Positions 17,025-26,702 of a stretch of DNA of 64,000 nt are shown piece after piece. The stretch is from Psychrobacter sp. JB385 (GTDB lineage: Bacteria; Pseudomonadota; Gammaproteobacteria; Pseudomonadales; Moraxellaceae). Each line of letters begins with the position of its first letter. The first letter of the stretch is position 1. Below the pieces are notes generated by a model. The model was not told the origin of the DNA and searched no databases. It saw only the letters and a program-made list of their open reading frames with translations. Both the position numbers and the translations under genes were made by a program. The stretch is from NCBI RefSeq assembly GCF_900163785.1, contig NZ_FUKN01000005.1, positions 1-64,000 of the forward strand. Reading direction: 5' to 3'.

Positions 17025-18320
17025 TTATCGTGTTGGTGTTACTCGCCAGATGGTATTAGACAGATCATCAGCGACAATGAGTGCTCCTTTCGGATCAACA
17101 GTCACCCCCACTGGTCGACCAAAAGTCTTGTCATTTTCACCCTGAAAGCCCGTAACAAAGTCAATCGGATCTCCAGCGGGTTTGCCATTACTAAATGGCA
17201 CAAAGACAACATTGTAACCCGCTGGGTCTGAACGGTTCCAACTACCATGCTGACCAATGAATGCCCCTTCTGTGAATTTGCCACCCATGGTTGCCGTTGA
17301 GAACGCTAGGCCTAAAGGCGCTTTGTGCGATCCAAGGCTATAGTCTGGAGCAATTGCAGCAGCGACCATATCAGGTTGCTGCGGTTTAACTCGCGTATCG
17401 ACATTTTGTCCCCAATAGCTGTAAGGCCAACCATAAAACTTACCTTCCTGAACCGAGGTCAAGTAATCGGGTACCAGTCGTGGGCCAAGCTCATCACGCT
17501 CGTTGATGACCGCCCATAACTGGTCAGTGCCAGGCAGGATAGCCAACGCCGTTGGATTACGCAGTCCTGTTGCGTATGGCCTGTGAGCGCCAGTCTTGGC
17601 ATCAATCTCCCAAACTCTAGCGCGATCCGCCTCTACATCCAATCCGTTTTCAGTAATGTTACTATTGGAACCAATGCCCACGTACAGGAATCTACCATCT
17701 GGGCTGGCCGTCATTGCCTTAGTCCAGTGATGATTGACCATGCTAGGCAGGTCGGTGAGTTTGCGTGGCGCCCCACTAGCAGTCGTCTGACCCGTCTGAT
17801 AATCGAACTGTACCACCGCATCCTGATTGGCGACGTACAGTTGATTACCGATTAGCGCAAGACCATAAGGCGCGTTTAAATTCTCAGCAAATACAGAACG
17901 TGTCTCGTAAGTACCATCACCATCCTTGTCACGCAGCAGAGTCAGACGATTACCGCTTTTGACCGAAGTCGTCCCCTTTCCTTTAAGATAACCTGCAATG
18001 AAGTCCTTGGGACGCAGCTTGGGCGCGTTACCGCCCTTGCCCTCAGCTACTAGAATGTCACCATTAGGCAAGATCAGCGTCTGCCGCGGAATCTGCAAAT
18101 CAGTGGCAATGGCTTCGATTTTGTAGCCTGACGGTACGACAGGTCTATGATCACCCCAACCTGCGGGCTTAGCAATTTTCAAGGTGGGTACTAGGCCACG
18201 TTGCGCTTCAGGCAAAGTCGGATTGGCACCCAACTGTTCTGCATCGCTTACATTATTTTCGCCACATGCACTTAAAAGAGCAGCGACTAAAGCGATCGAT
18301 AAAAGATTGAGTGGTTTCAT
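17025..18320 (-). CDS. PQQ-type sugar (sorbosone-like) dehydrogenase lipoprotein
   Basis: 431 residues. A lipoprotein signal ends at LLSAC with Cys19, so the protein is likely anchored in the periplasm-facing membrane. The rest is a beta-propeller of the glucose/sorbosone dehydrogenase family: PNGDILVAEG, LRNPTALA, GWPYSYWGQ, HKAPLGLAF and GQHGSWNRSDPAGYNV. These enzymes oxidise sugars or related compounds in the periplasm using PQQ; no PQQ synthesis genes are in this window. The start overlaps the end of the DUF2231-like gene by 4 bases (ATGA), so the two form an operon. Confidence 0.82.
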   Translation of the reverse strand: MKPLNLLSIALVAALLSACGENNVSDAEQLGANPTLPEAQRGLVPTLKIAKPAGWGDHRPVVPSGYKIEAIATDLQIPRQTLILPNGDILVAEGKGGNAPKLRPKDFIAGYLKGKGTTSVKSGNRLTLLRDKDGDGTYETRSVFAENLNAPYGLALIGNQLYVANQDAVVQFDYQTGQTTASGAPRKLTDLPSMVNHHWTKAMTASPDGRFLYVGIGSNSNITENGLDVEADRARVWEIDAKTGAHRPYATGLRNPTALAILPGTDQLWAVINERDELGPRLVPDYLTSVQEGKFYGWPYSYWGQNVDTRVKPQQPDMVAAAIAPDYSLGSHKAPLGLAFSTATMGGKFTEGAFIGQHGSWNRSDPAGYNVVFVPFSNGKPAGDPIDFVTGFQGENDKTFGRPVGVTVDPKGALIVADDLSNTIWRVTPTR

Positions 18321-18745
18321 CTTGCACCTCCAACACGCCAGCTAGCAAGGCCAATCCAAGTGGCAATACAGGCTAAGACAACAGTGATAACAGATAGAAT
18401 CAGCCCGGTCGGCATGCTGGCCCAGACATCCTTTGCATGAATGAACGAGTTGATGATACCCAGCACGAAGGTCGCCAGCAGCAACAGAAAATAGATAATT
18501 GGTTTACCCATACGATCATCAGCGCGAACCAGAGAAAAAATTGAGCCTAGCCAAGCTAAGCCATTGAACACTAACGCACCTATCAGCATCCAAGAAGCGA
18601 AGTTCTTCCATTGCAGCTCATAGCTTGACCAATAGGCATAATCGTTGAGTAAGACTCCAATAAACAGAGGCACCATTCCAGCCAAAAAAAACGCATACAA
18701 CGGGTGCAGCGTTGTGCCGGAGTGGCGGGCATCAGCACGAATCAT
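18317..18745 (-). CDS. DUF2231-like four-helix membrane protein
   Basis: 142 residues from the ATG at 18745, preferred over an upstream start because AAGGAAA precedes it. It starts with LHPLYAFFLAG, resembling DUF2231 proteins, and has four hydrophobic helices. It overlaps the sugar dehydrogenase start by 4 bases. Such pairs of a small membrane protein and a PQQ-type dehydrogenase are common, which suggests a membrane partner, perhaps for electron transfer. That role is inferred. Confidence 0.7.
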   Translation of the reverse strand: MIRADARHSGTTLHPLYAFFLAGMVPLFIGVLLNDYAYWSSYELQWKNFASWMLIGALVFNGLAWLGSIFSLVRADDRMGKPIIYFLLLLATFVLGIINSFIHAKDVWASMPTGLILSVITVVLACIATWIGLASWRVGGAR

Positions 18746-19431
18746 GGCAGTTTCCTTATTTCTTATAAACGAGGATCGATTGACCACAATTGCTTTATCG
18801 GTTCGAACCACGCTTGAGGGAATATAAATTCTACGAAATAAAAACGTACCTTAAAACTTATCCAAGCCAATAGCACTCTTTAGCCTTTTTTCAAACTGCT
18901 TCCTGAAAATCAGTCATTTATTAGCTCTTAGGTCTGTCATTGGTTTTTAGGCCAGTTATTAGTTCCTAGATAGGTACCAAATATAGTGAGCGCTTCTGAA
19001 GACCCTGTAAAGTTAAACTTGGTAAGCTAATAGCTCGATGGTGAGGTTATTATGTACAGAAAACGTGTATAGCTTCTATCTTGCATTTAAATTAGCAACC
19101 ATTAAAAAGACAAAGATAGCGAACCAAAACGGTACTATTTTTGCCACTGTAAATTAGCGCTGCGTAACGGCGCAAACGTGATCTGATTGGGAAAATAAAA
19201 CCAGTCAAGGAAGCTTATTGTCCTACTATTTTAAACCCTAAGCGCTGATTTTGAGAGTTATTACTCAAGTATCTACAGTTGCAAAATCCCTCCCACACCC
19301 ACCTTCGAAAGTATTAAATTACTTGACCAACACCATCAAATTGCAAAAAAAATCCAAACAACGTAACTTGTTTGGATTTTTTGTAGCATCTCTAAAAATA
19401 GAGCTTACACATTTGACGAGCATATACTAAC
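18746..19431. other. 686-base spacer, mostly without recognisable content
   Basis: No credible gene on either strand. It contains the promoter region of the membrane protein-sugar dehydrogenase pair on the left and the rluF terminator at 19347-19382 on the right. Bases 19000-19270 are noticeably less AT-rich than other spacers in places (for example gcgctgcgtaacggcgc) and may be a remnant of a lost gene; I could not identify it. Confidence 0.4.
19347..19382 (-). terminator. Terminator of the rluF-like gene
   Basis: aaaaaatccaaaca (19347-19360) and tgtttggatttttt (19369-19382) form a 14-bp perfect stem with an 8-base loop. It lies about 50 bases past the rluF stop and has T-runs on both strands. 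Confidence 0.85.
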
Positions 19432-20430
19432 CTATGGTTTTGAAGACCGCTTCGTCCCTCGGCCTTTTGCAGGACGCTTGCCATTTGTAGTAGGCCTACC
19501 ATTGCCACCAGTCTTTTTACCATTACCAAAAGGACGACCAGCACTCCCTTTAGACCCTGCTGGTTTTTTAGCACCGTCATTGGGACGTTTGCCACCTGTC
19601 TTTGCTGCTCCCTTAGATTTTGCCGAGCCTTTTGATTTTGAAGAGTTGTCATTGTGAGTATTTTTTCGGGGAGCATGACGAGATTTCTTCCCTGGATTGC
19701 CGACATCAGAAGAAGAATCTTCCACAGCTTTTAGCAGGACAGACAACTCTTTTGGCGTCAGGTCACGCCAATCTCCAACTGGGAGACCTTTAAGGCTGAC
19801 ATTCATAATCCGCGTACGCTCAAGCTTGACAACTTCGTAACCAAAGTGCTCACACATACGCCTGATTTGACGGTTCAAACCTTGCACTAGCGTGATGTTA
19901 AATACGGTGGGCGCCACCTTAGTCACTGGGCACTTTTTTGTCATCTTGCCAAGCATGGGCACGCCGCCTGCCAAACCTTCAATAAAACTATCCGTGATCG
20001 GCTTATTCACCGTCACCAAGTATTCTTTTTCATGATTATTGCCAGCACGCAGTACCTTATTTACCAAGTCGCCATTGTTGGTCAAAAAAATCAAACCTTG
20101 GGAGTCTTTATCCAAGCGACCAATCGGAAAGATACGTACGCCATGTCTCACAAAATCAACGATGTTGTTTCTCTCAGAGCTTTCTGTCGTGCTCACAATA
20201 CCCACGGGTTTATTTAGTGCAATAAAAACAAAATCATCGGCCTCGCGTGGCTCAATAAGCTGTCCATTCACTTTTACCGCATCTCCAGCCACCACTTGCG
20301 CGCCTACTTGAGCACGCTTGCCATTGATGTACACATTGCCTTGTTCGATAAAGCGATCAGCATCGCGGCGAGAACAAATACCGCTCTCGCTGATGTATTT
20401 ATTTAAACGAGTCGAGGAATTGTTAAACAT
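19432..20430 (-). CDS. rluF: 23S rRNA pseudouridine(2604) synthase RluF
   Basis: 332 residues. An S4 RNA-binding domain (residues 7-60, [19 protein letters not shown] begins it) is followed by an RsuA/RluB-type synthase domain. The catalytic Asp is in [10 protein letters not shown] near residue 104, and [16 protein letters not shown] and [11 protein letters not shown] are visible. These match E. coli RluF closely, so the target U2604 of 23S rRNA is assigned with confidence. Residues 245-332 are a basic, low-complexity tail rich in Lys/Ser/Gly/Arg ([17 protein letters not shown]), longer than in E. coli, likely disordered and RNA-binding. Confidence 0.93.
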   Translation of the reverse strand: MFNNSSTRLNKYISESGICSRRDADRFIEQGNVYINGKRAQVGAQVVAGDAVKVNGQLIEPREADDFVFIALNKPVGIVSTTESSERNNIVDFVRHGVRIFPIGRLDKDSQGLIFLTNNGDLVNKVLRAGNNHEKEYLVTVNKPITDSFIEGLAGGVPMLGKMTKKCPVTKVAPTVFNITLVQGLNRQIRRMCEHFGYEVVKLERTRIMNVSLKGLPVGDWRDLTPKELSVLLKAVEDSSSDVGNPGKKSRHAPRKNTHNDNSSKSKGSAKSKGAAKTGGKRPNDGAKKPAGSKGSAGRPFGNGKKTGGNGRPTTNGKRPAKGRGTKRSSKP

Positions 20431-20680
20431 AAAACACCGTTTTTACCTTATAAAAAGCTTGTTTTGCTAAAAAAAAGCCTGAATTAAATGGATTATTAGC
20501 AACAAAATGGCTCACACTAGATGGGAAGTTTAGCCCCTATTTTTGAAAGAAATGCGCATCAAATTAAAAATATACTCACAATTGCATGAATTAGTATGGC
20601 GTCAAAAGCCATTATTTATGACGTCAAAGATTCAAAAAACGCATTTCAACTCAAAAATCTTCACCAGTTTGGATTTGGCA

Positions 20681-21385
20681 CTATTCCGCATCATCTAATA
20701 ACTTGTTCAGCGCTTCCACCATGGCATCATCTATGATGTTGTTTTCTACATAGCTTACGATCTCATCCATGGTCGTTAGATCCATTTCACGAATACCTAA
20801 GCTCGTGAGCTGCGCATTAATAGACGTTAAGCTGTCATTATCTTCAGAACTCTCTAATAGATTCTCTTCGAATCTGGCTCTGACGAACCAATACATTTTT
20901 TCTAATACTGTTTCTTTTTTGGTCAACGTAGAATAACCATCGCCATAAATGAACAAATTAAAATGATAAGGTATTTCTACCTCATTAATAAAAAAGGTAC
21001 GCTGACATTCTAACGTATAGGCTTGAAGCTCTTCATTCTGAGCCTCTTCGCCCTCTGCATGATCTTCATCATATTCAATCGACTCTTCTATCAACCCGCC
21101 AAATAGCTGATAACCACCTACTTTGATTTTGTGATTATAAATGATACTCGCATCTGCGATCGCATCAAAAATCACAGCGCTAACATCCAAGGTATGATTG
21201 TCAATATCATAAAAGGCTTTTAGCGCTGGCAAAAACTCAGTCAGCCTATCTTCAGGAACTTCAATCAGAAATTGCTGCTCATATATTTTGACCATATCCT
21301 CAGGTGCGTAAGTGTTGGCCGTATTAGTCTCGTTTCTGCCTGTCGGCTGTAGTGGTAAAAAATTATATGGATTGCTATCGGTCAT
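20681..21385 (-). CDS. Unrecognised acidic protein
   Basis: 234 residues. I do not recognise the family. It is strongly acidic, with Glu/Asp clusters at 100-120 and in the last 15 residues, no signal peptide and no membrane segment, so it is probably cytoplasmic. Residues 30-185 look like a folded alpha/beta unit (KIYEQQFLIEVPEDRL, YHFNLFIYGDGYSTL, KMYWFVRARFEE). The codon use looks like that of its neighbours. It stands alone between rluF and a LysR gene, with 250-base spacers on both sides. Confidence 0.7.
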   Translation of the reverse strand: MTDSNPYNFLPLQPTGRNETNTANTYAPEDMVKIYEQQFLIEVPEDRLTEFLPALKAFYDIDNHTLDVSAVIFDAIADASIIYNHKIKVGGYQLFGGLIEESIEYDEDHAEGEEAQNEELQAYTLECQRTFFINEVEIPYHFNLFIYGDGYSTLTKKETVLEKMYWFVRARFEENLLESSEDNDSLTSINAQLTSLGIREMDLTTMDEIVSYVENNIIDDAMVEALNKLLDDAE

Positions 21386-21631
21386 TTGATACTGCCTTTT
21401 TATATGATGAGCTTATGAGCGTATTGTCTCTTATTCAGACACTTTTGGATATACCGTTATCAAAACACAAGGATAATATCTCTCATTTAATGACTAGTCG
21501 CTGAGTATATTTACATTTGGAGTATGACGTTTAAGAAGTAGGACGAAACCTAAAGATAAATGACAAAAATTTTCGTCAGCGCTTTTGCGAGATGTTTTAT
21601 GATTAATCAGTGTTTTATTGATGATAAAACG

Positions 21632-22510
21632 CTACCCTGAAAAAGTTATCGCTGCCTGCTTTAACCAAGTAGTCGCCTTACCTAAAGGACGATCTTTATG
21701 CCATATCACATCTAAGGGGACTAAAAAGTCATGGTTATCAAACGCCAAAGCAGGTGCAACCAGTGAGCCTCTGTTTAATGCACTAGCAACCGCACTTTTT
21801 GGCAGCAAAGCCCAACCCAAATTACGCTGTAACAGATCGATCGCCACAGATTGGGTCTGAATCCACCAAACATCAGCTGCCATACGGAATCGTATTTTTT
21901 CATTGTTATCATGGCAGCTTGCAACCACGATTTGTCTATAGCGTTTGAGGTCTTCCCAACTGACTTGCCCGCGGGTCAATTCATGAGTCGGTGCACAGAC
22001 AACCTTGAACGGTATTGATCTAAGCGTATGAAAGTTCAATGCAGACAGTATGTCATCTTGGCTCAAAGTAATGCCCAAATCCACTTTTTGCTCTAATACC
22101 AAACGACTGATGTCTTCCATAAGCGGAAATAAAACCTCAAGCTCCACAGTAGGAAAAGTCTTTGAGAATCTATCCAGTATATCAGTCAGCCACTCAGATG
22201 GATAAAGCTCATCAACAGCCAAAACCAATCGGGCTTCAATCCCTTCTCCCAAGTTCTTTGCTACGCCGCGAAAATACTCACAGCGCTCAAGGATCAATCT
22301 TGCTTCAGCATATAACCTCTCTCCCTCTGGCGTCAAAACAGGATAACGGCCACTACGTACAAATAGCGTATTGTCTAAATCGACTTCTAAATTTGCCACG
22401 GCTGCGCTGATTGATGATTGGGCTTTGCCAAGACGACGACCAGCACCAGAAAACGATCCTGTCTCTACGGTGACGACAAACGCTTGAATTTGATCTAATG
22501 AAAGATTCAT
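21632..22510 (-). CDS. LysR-family regulator next to a MATE pump
   Basis: 292 residues. The helix-turn-helix is at the N-terminus (LDQIQAFVVTVETGSFSGAGRRLGKA opens the domain, at most 65 residues), and the effector-binding fold fills 90-290. It is divergent from the MATE transporter gene, with 111 bases between them. By the usual LysR arrangement it probably controls that pump; its ligand is unknown. AGGA sits 11 bases before the ATG. Confidence 0.86.
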   Translation of the reverse strand: MNLSLDQIQAFVVTVETGSFSGAGRRLGKAQSSISAAVANLEVDLDNTLFVRSGRYPVLTPEGERLYAEARLILERCEYFRGVAKNLGEGIEARLVLAVDELYPSEWLTDILDRFSKTFPTVELEVLFPLMEDISRLVLEQKVDLGITLSQDDILSALNFHTLRSIPFKVVCAPTHELTRGQVSWEDLKRYRQIVVASCHDNNEKIRFRMAADVWWIQTQSVAIDLLQRNLGWALLPKSAVASALNRGSLVAPALAFDNHDFLVPLDVIWHKDRPLGKATTWLKQAAITFSG

Positions 22511-22621
22511 CTATCGGAAAATCCTATACTTAGTAACTTTTATATTAAAGCACATCAGATAGAATACCACCTCAAAAAAATCTCACACAAACCATAATTT
22601 TGATACATCACCTTTTGCCAA

Positions 22622-23956
22622 ATGAGCAATACCATGCAACTTTCTGATCATTTTACTTATAAACAGCTTTTGAAATATGCGCTCCCTGCGATTGTCATGT
22701 TGGTTTTTACCTCTATCTATATGGTGGTAGATGGATTTTTTGTGTCCAATTATGTGGGAAAAACTGCTTTTGCCGCGGTCAATTTCATCATGCCAGTGAT
22801 CATGATTTTTGGGTTTGTCGGTTTTATGTTTGGCAGTGGTGGCAGTGCCTTAATTGGCAAAACCATGGGAGAAGGAGCACCTGAAAAAGCCAACCAAATA
22901 TTCTCATTATTGGTTTATACCTCAATCGGTATGGGCGTAGTTTTAAGTATTTTTGGGGTCATATTTATTCGCCACATTGCCTCAGCACTGGGGGCTGAAG
23001 GACAGATGCTCGAAGACTGCGTGACTTATGGGCGCATCATTTTGATGGTTCTACCCGCTACTATTTTGCAGTTTGAGTTCAATATGCTGTTTGCAGCGGC
23101 AGGCAAGCCTATGGTGGGTATGTTCGTCATTATTGCGGCTGGCATTACGAATATCGCTCTTGATTGGGTATTGATCATTGAGTTCTCACTGGGGCTTGAG
23201 GGCGCTGCTGCTGCCACAGCCATCAGTCAATTGGTCGCCGCTATCGTTCCGCTCATTTATTTTGGCCGTCAAAACAACAGTCTGTTACGACTCACCAAAA
23301 CCAGTTTTGATATACAAGCGTTACTCAAAACGTGCAGTAATGGCGTCTCTGAGCTGGTGACGACCTTGTCGATGTCTATCGTGAGTATGCTCTACAACAT
23401 GCAGCTACTCAAAATCTCAGGCGAAAATGGCGTCGCAGCTTATGGTGTACTGATGTACGTCTCTATGATATTTCTCACTATTTTTATCGGTTATTCAATG
23501 GGGACGGCACCCATTATTAGCTACCACTTTGGTGCCAAAAACCATACGGAGTTAAAAAGTCTGCTCAGAAAAGGGCTAACCATTGTGACGGTTTTTGCGA
23601 TCGTTATGTTTGGCACAGCGCAGTTGTTTGCGCCTTTATTGTCGAAACTGTTCGTCGGCTACGATCCTGAGCTGATGGCAATGACAGAACGTGCGTTTGA
23701 GCTTTACTCATTCTCCTTTTTATTTGCAGGATTTGCCATCTTTGGCTCAGCGTTTTTCACCGCACTCAATGATGGTTTAGTCTCAGGTACTATTTCATTT
23801 TTGCGTACCTTGGTGTTTGAGGTGGGGGCAGTATTGACGTTTCCTATATTGTGGGGCGTGGATGGTATTTGGCTGTCAGTAGTGATTGCAGAGATGCTGG
23901 CTGTCATTGTGTTTTTATTATTTCTCAAGGCCAACCGCAATAAATATCAGTACTAA
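22622..23956 (+). CDS. MATE-family multidrug efflux transporter
   Basis: 444 residues, twelve hydrophobic helices in two MATE halves. Helix 1 starts near residue 15. VDGFFVSNYVG and PIISYHFGAKNH are family landmarks. MATE proteins export cationic drugs or metabolites in exchange for Na+ or H+ across the inner membrane. Residues 1-12 contain a second in-frame ATG (residue 5); neither start has a clear ribosome site. A LysR gene is divergent, and a terminator lies 42 bases downstream. Confidence 0.86.
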   Translation: MSNTMQLSDHFTYKQLLKYALPAIVMLVFTSIYMVVDGFFVSNYVGKTAFAAVNFIMPVIMIFGFVGFMFGSGGSALIGKTMGEGAPEKANQIFSLLVYTSIGMGVVLSIFGVIFIRHIASALGAEGQMLEDCVTYGRIILMVLPATILQFEFNMLFAAAGKPMVGMFVIIAAGITNIALDWVLIIEFSLGLEGAAAATAISQLVAAIVPLIYFGRQNNSLLRLTKTSFDIQALLKTCSNGVSELVTTLSMSIVSMLYNMQLLKISGENGVAAYGVLMYVSMIFLTIFIGYSMGTAPIISYHFGAKNHTELKSLLRKGLTIVTVFAIVMFGTAQLFAPLLSKLFVGYDPELMAMTERAFELYSFSFLFAGFAIFGSAFFTALNDGLVSGTISFLRTLVFEVGAVLTFPILWGVDGIWLSVVIAEMLAVIVFLLFLKANRNKYQY

Positions 23957-23997
23957 CCGTATTTAATTAGTATTAAGCGAAATAATAATGCACAAAA

Positions 23998-24035
23998 AAA
24001 AGCGACGGTACATAAGCTTTTGTATCGCCGCTTTT
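23998..24035. terminator. Bidirectional terminator between MATE and NADAR-like genes
   Basis: aaaagcgacggtaca (23998-24012) pairs with tgtatcgccgctttt (24021-24035) at 13 of 15 positions, with an A-run before it and T-run after. It lies between two convergent genes. Confidence 0.8.
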
Positions 24036-24067
24036 GATAGATTCAATTTTTATCAAGGGTCTAATAA

Positions 24068-24799
24068 TCAGACCCAACCTGCTTCTAAAAGGTTCTCGGT
24101 ATTACTGATTTTAAATTCATGATATAAGTTAAAAAATGTCATTGGGTCTTCAACATTATCAAGCAATTCGCGTTTGTTAAGCGCCACAAACATGGCTAGC
24201 GCATAAGCGGCGCAGTGAATTCTTTTTTTAGGATTGAACTCAAGATCCGTAAAAGCCTGATACTGCATCACTTCTTCATGCAGCTGAGGATTTTGTTTTA
24301 GAGCATTTACATACAGCCAATCATAAAACGTGGTTAATGGCTCGACACTCCATTCCATACCAAGATAATTATAGCCAATCAGTTCACCCGAGGTCATTAA
24401 GCGCTCGTCCTTTCTGGCCTGTCTTGGTGGAGCACTGAGCAAGTCAGTATAAGGGCCACCGTCCTCAAAAATCATACTGCTTTGAAAGGCATTTTCAACA
24501 CTGTACTGACTACCATCCTCATTTGTAAGCTTCAAGCTCAAAGGACTTAGCAGAAAACTTAACTTGTTGCCAGACTTACTGGACAGCTCTAAAACATGAC
24601 TGAAGCCGTATTTTTTGCGGATAACTTGATGCATATCATTGATAGATTTTTTCTTTTGTCTACTCGCGAATCCCACATGCCGCTCAAACCTCACCATGTC
24701 CGTTTTTACCAAGTTGTCACTGTTGACGCGAGGCATGAATACCGGTCTGTGTTCTACAGCATCTGATGTTGGTTGCGTAGGGTTCCGTCTTTGTTCCAT
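24068..24799 (-). CDS. NADAR-family protein like DarT1-associated antitoxins (no toxin adjacent)
   Basis: 243 residues from the ATG at 24799 (AAGG 11 bases upstream). A longer TTG-initiated frame from 24886 is less likely. Landmarks from memory of the DarT1-associated NADAR antitoxin family: RPVFMPRV, ELSSKSGNKL, SVENAFQSSMIFEDGGPYTDL, PRQARKDERL, LIGYNYLG, TTFYDWLYVNAL and FTDLEFNPKKRIHC. NADAR enzymes remove ADP-ribose from guanine in DNA and so neutralise DarT toxins. Neither neighbour (MATE pump, GST) is a DarT-like ADP-ribosyltransferase, so it is an orphan or a free-standing defence or repair enzyme. Family call by eye, not by search. Confidence 0.65.
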   Translation of the reverse strand: MEQRRNPTQPTSDAVEHRPVFMPRVNSDNLVKTDMVRFERHVGFASRQKKKSINDMHQVIRKKYGFSHVLELSSKSGNKLSFLLSPLSLKLTNEDGSQYSVENAFQSSMIFEDGGPYTDLLSAPPRQARKDERLMTSGELIGYNYLGMEWSVEPLTTFYDWLYVNALKQNPQLHEEVMQYQAFTDLEFNPKKRIHCAAYALAMFVALNKRELLDNVEDPMTFFNLYHEFKISNTENLLEAGWV

Positions 24800-25010
24800 A
24801 GCGATGTGCCTTATATCAATAATCTTGCATAAATGTTCTTTTTTTAACAGGTTTGCTTCACTGTATTTTGCATCTTTATAATGCAATGCTCTATTGCCAC
24901 TGCCCTTATGAGATGCTGGTGAATGCTACTGTATATTTCTGAATAACGCCATCGAATAACGTTTTTTCCTACCCATGTTTATATTCAATACTCCCATTAT
25001 CTCAACCCTA

Positions 25011-25667
25011 TCACTCAGGGTTGGAGGGAAAAATAACAACCTCATCTTCCTCTTGCCATGGTTGAAACTTGACCATGGCTTGCAAAAATAAGGGATGCGC
25101 TAACCAATCTTGTAGCCATTGTTGCAATTTTGGATACGGCAAATCATAAAAAGTATCGCGATCCACATGGGCGAATTGGCGCACAAAGGGCATGATACCG
25201 ATATCGGCAACGGTCACACTATCGCCTAATAAGTAGCGACTTTTAGTCAGCCGCGCTTCTAATACCTGTAAAAACACTTCTCCGCGCTGCCGATACTCAG
25301 TTTGGGTCATTTCAGTGTGGCGATCGGCATACTTGTAGCGATCCAGCCAATATTTGAACTCATTGTCATTTTGCGCGATCAGAGCCTCAGCTTGCGACAA
25401 GACAGCTGTGTCCAATAGTCCCTGCGGATCATTTTGCTCAAGCGCCCACATCATGATCTCTCGGCTTTCTTCGATGACAGTACCATCTATTAGCTGTAAG
25501 ACAGGAACCGTACCTTTTGGACTGATTGCTAGCATCTGCGTCGGTTTGTTTTTTAGCGTTATCTCTCGCAGCTCGACAGACAGCTCGGCAAATAAAAGAC
25601 CAAGACGCGCACGCATGGCATAAGGACAACGGCGGAATGAGTATAGGCGATGAAGGGATAATGTCAT
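25011..25667 (-). CDS. Glutathione S-transferase family protein
   Basis: 218 residues. The N-terminal thioredoxin-like domain (1-80) begins LYSFRRCPYAMRARLG, with Cys14 as likely glutathione-contacting residue. It contains GTVPVLQL and the EESREIMMWAL helix, which carries the glutathione-binding Glu-Ser pair. The all-helical C-terminal domain spans about 90-210 (YLLGDSVTVADIGIMPFVRQ). Cytosolic; the substrate is unknown. Monocistronic as far as can be seen. Confidence 0.87.
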   Translation of the reverse strand: MTLSLHRLYSFRRCPYAMRARLGLLFAELSVELREITLKNKPTQMLAISPKGTVPVLQLIDGTVIEESREIMMWALEQNDPQGLLDTAVLSQAEALIAQNDNEFKYWLDRYKYADRHTEMTQTEYRQRGEVFLQVLEARLTKSRYLLGDSVTVADIGIMPFVRQFAHVDRDTFYDLPYPKLQQWLQDWLAHPLFLQAMVKFQPWQEEDEVVIFPSNPE

Positions 25668-25823
25668 AGATATTTTACGCAGTTAGATGAGCACCCAAAG
25701 TCATTGGTGCTAGTGATTATGAGATATTATTCTGAGCTTGGTTATATATCCAAGCCGATAGGAGAATGCAGCCAATCAGACAAATACTGTCGAAAGCTGC
25801 ATCAATGTTGACAAAAAATAGTG

Positions 25824-26630
25824 TTAGATGACGCCCAAACCACTTAATAACAATTGACTACCCGCGAATACGAGCAAAATGCCAAAAGCACGTTTTAGCA
25901 TCAATGCAGGCAGTTGATGGGCAAGTTTCGCACCAATTTTTGCTGTGATAAAGCTGGCAACCGAAATACAGAAAAAACCAGTGATATGCACGAATCCTAT
26001 CGTACCCTCAGGCAGATTGGTCATGTCTTTACCAAACCACGCAAAACCTGCTGCGCCTGCCAAGGCTATCGGCAAACCACATGCGGCGGCTGTCCCTACC
26101 GACTGCTTCATGGACAAACCTGCCCAATTCAAGAACGGAACCGTTAAGCTACCACCGCCAATACCAAAGATAGACGAAGCCAAACCAATACCTGTACCTG
26201 CACCAAACTGAACGCTTGGCGGCGTTAAAGGTTTTTTTGGCTGCTCCTTATTCGAAAAGAAGAGCATTTTTAGGGCAATCGTTAAGGCACCAACCCCAAT
26301 GATGGCTTGTAAAGAGTCGCCATCAATCGCATCAGCGACGCCCGCACCCACAAGACTACCGATAACCAAGCCCAATGCCATATTGCGCCAGATATCCCAG
26401 CGTACACCGCCGCGTTTATTATGGGCTGTCAAGGAGCTGATCGAGGTCACAACAATGGTGGCAAGAGACGTCCCAACGGCTAGATGAGTCACCACTTCAG
26501 GCGAAAACTGGTAAGAGGTAAAAATCCATACCAAGACGGGCACGATAACCATGCCCCCGCCCACTCCGAACAAACCTGCACAAAGACCAGCAAATGCTCC
26601 TGCAATAACAAACCATACATATAACAACAT
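25824..26630 (-). CDS. TauE/SafE family sulfite/organosulfonate exporter
   Basis: 268 residues, about eight hydrophobic helices arranged as two repeats, each opening with the family's glycine motif: GLFGVGGGMVIVPVL near residue 20 and IFGIGGGSLTVPFL near 160. The family moves sulfite, sulfoacetate and similar anions across the inner membrane. No sulfur metabolism genes are adjacent. It lies directly downstream of the malonate decarboxylase operon in the same direction, about 70 bases past mdcH's end, but is read as a separate gene on its upstream side. Confidence 0.85.
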   Translation of the reverse strand: MLLYVWFVIAGAFAGLCAGLFGVGGGMVIVPVLVWIFTSYQFSPEVVTHLAVGTSLATIVVTSISSLTAHNKRGGVRWDIWRNMALGLVIGSLVGAGVADAIDGDSLQAIIGVGALTIALKMLFFSNKEQPKKPLTPPSVQFGAGTGIGLASSIFGIGGGSLTVPFLNWAGLSMKQSVGTAAACGLPIALAGAAGFAWFGKDMTNLPEGTIGFVHITGFFCISVASFITAKIGAKLAHQLPALMLKRAFGILLVFAGSQLLLSGLGVI

Positions 26631-26702
26631 CGAACCTGCCTTTTATTTACCCATCTTTGGTGGTGCTTATTTTTGACTTCGCTTACATCAATTTGCTTGC
26701 GT

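Noticed and set aside
24800-25010. A cryptic DarT-type toxin next to the NADAR-like gene
   Set aside because: The spacer is too short and the next frame is a clear glutathione S-transferase.
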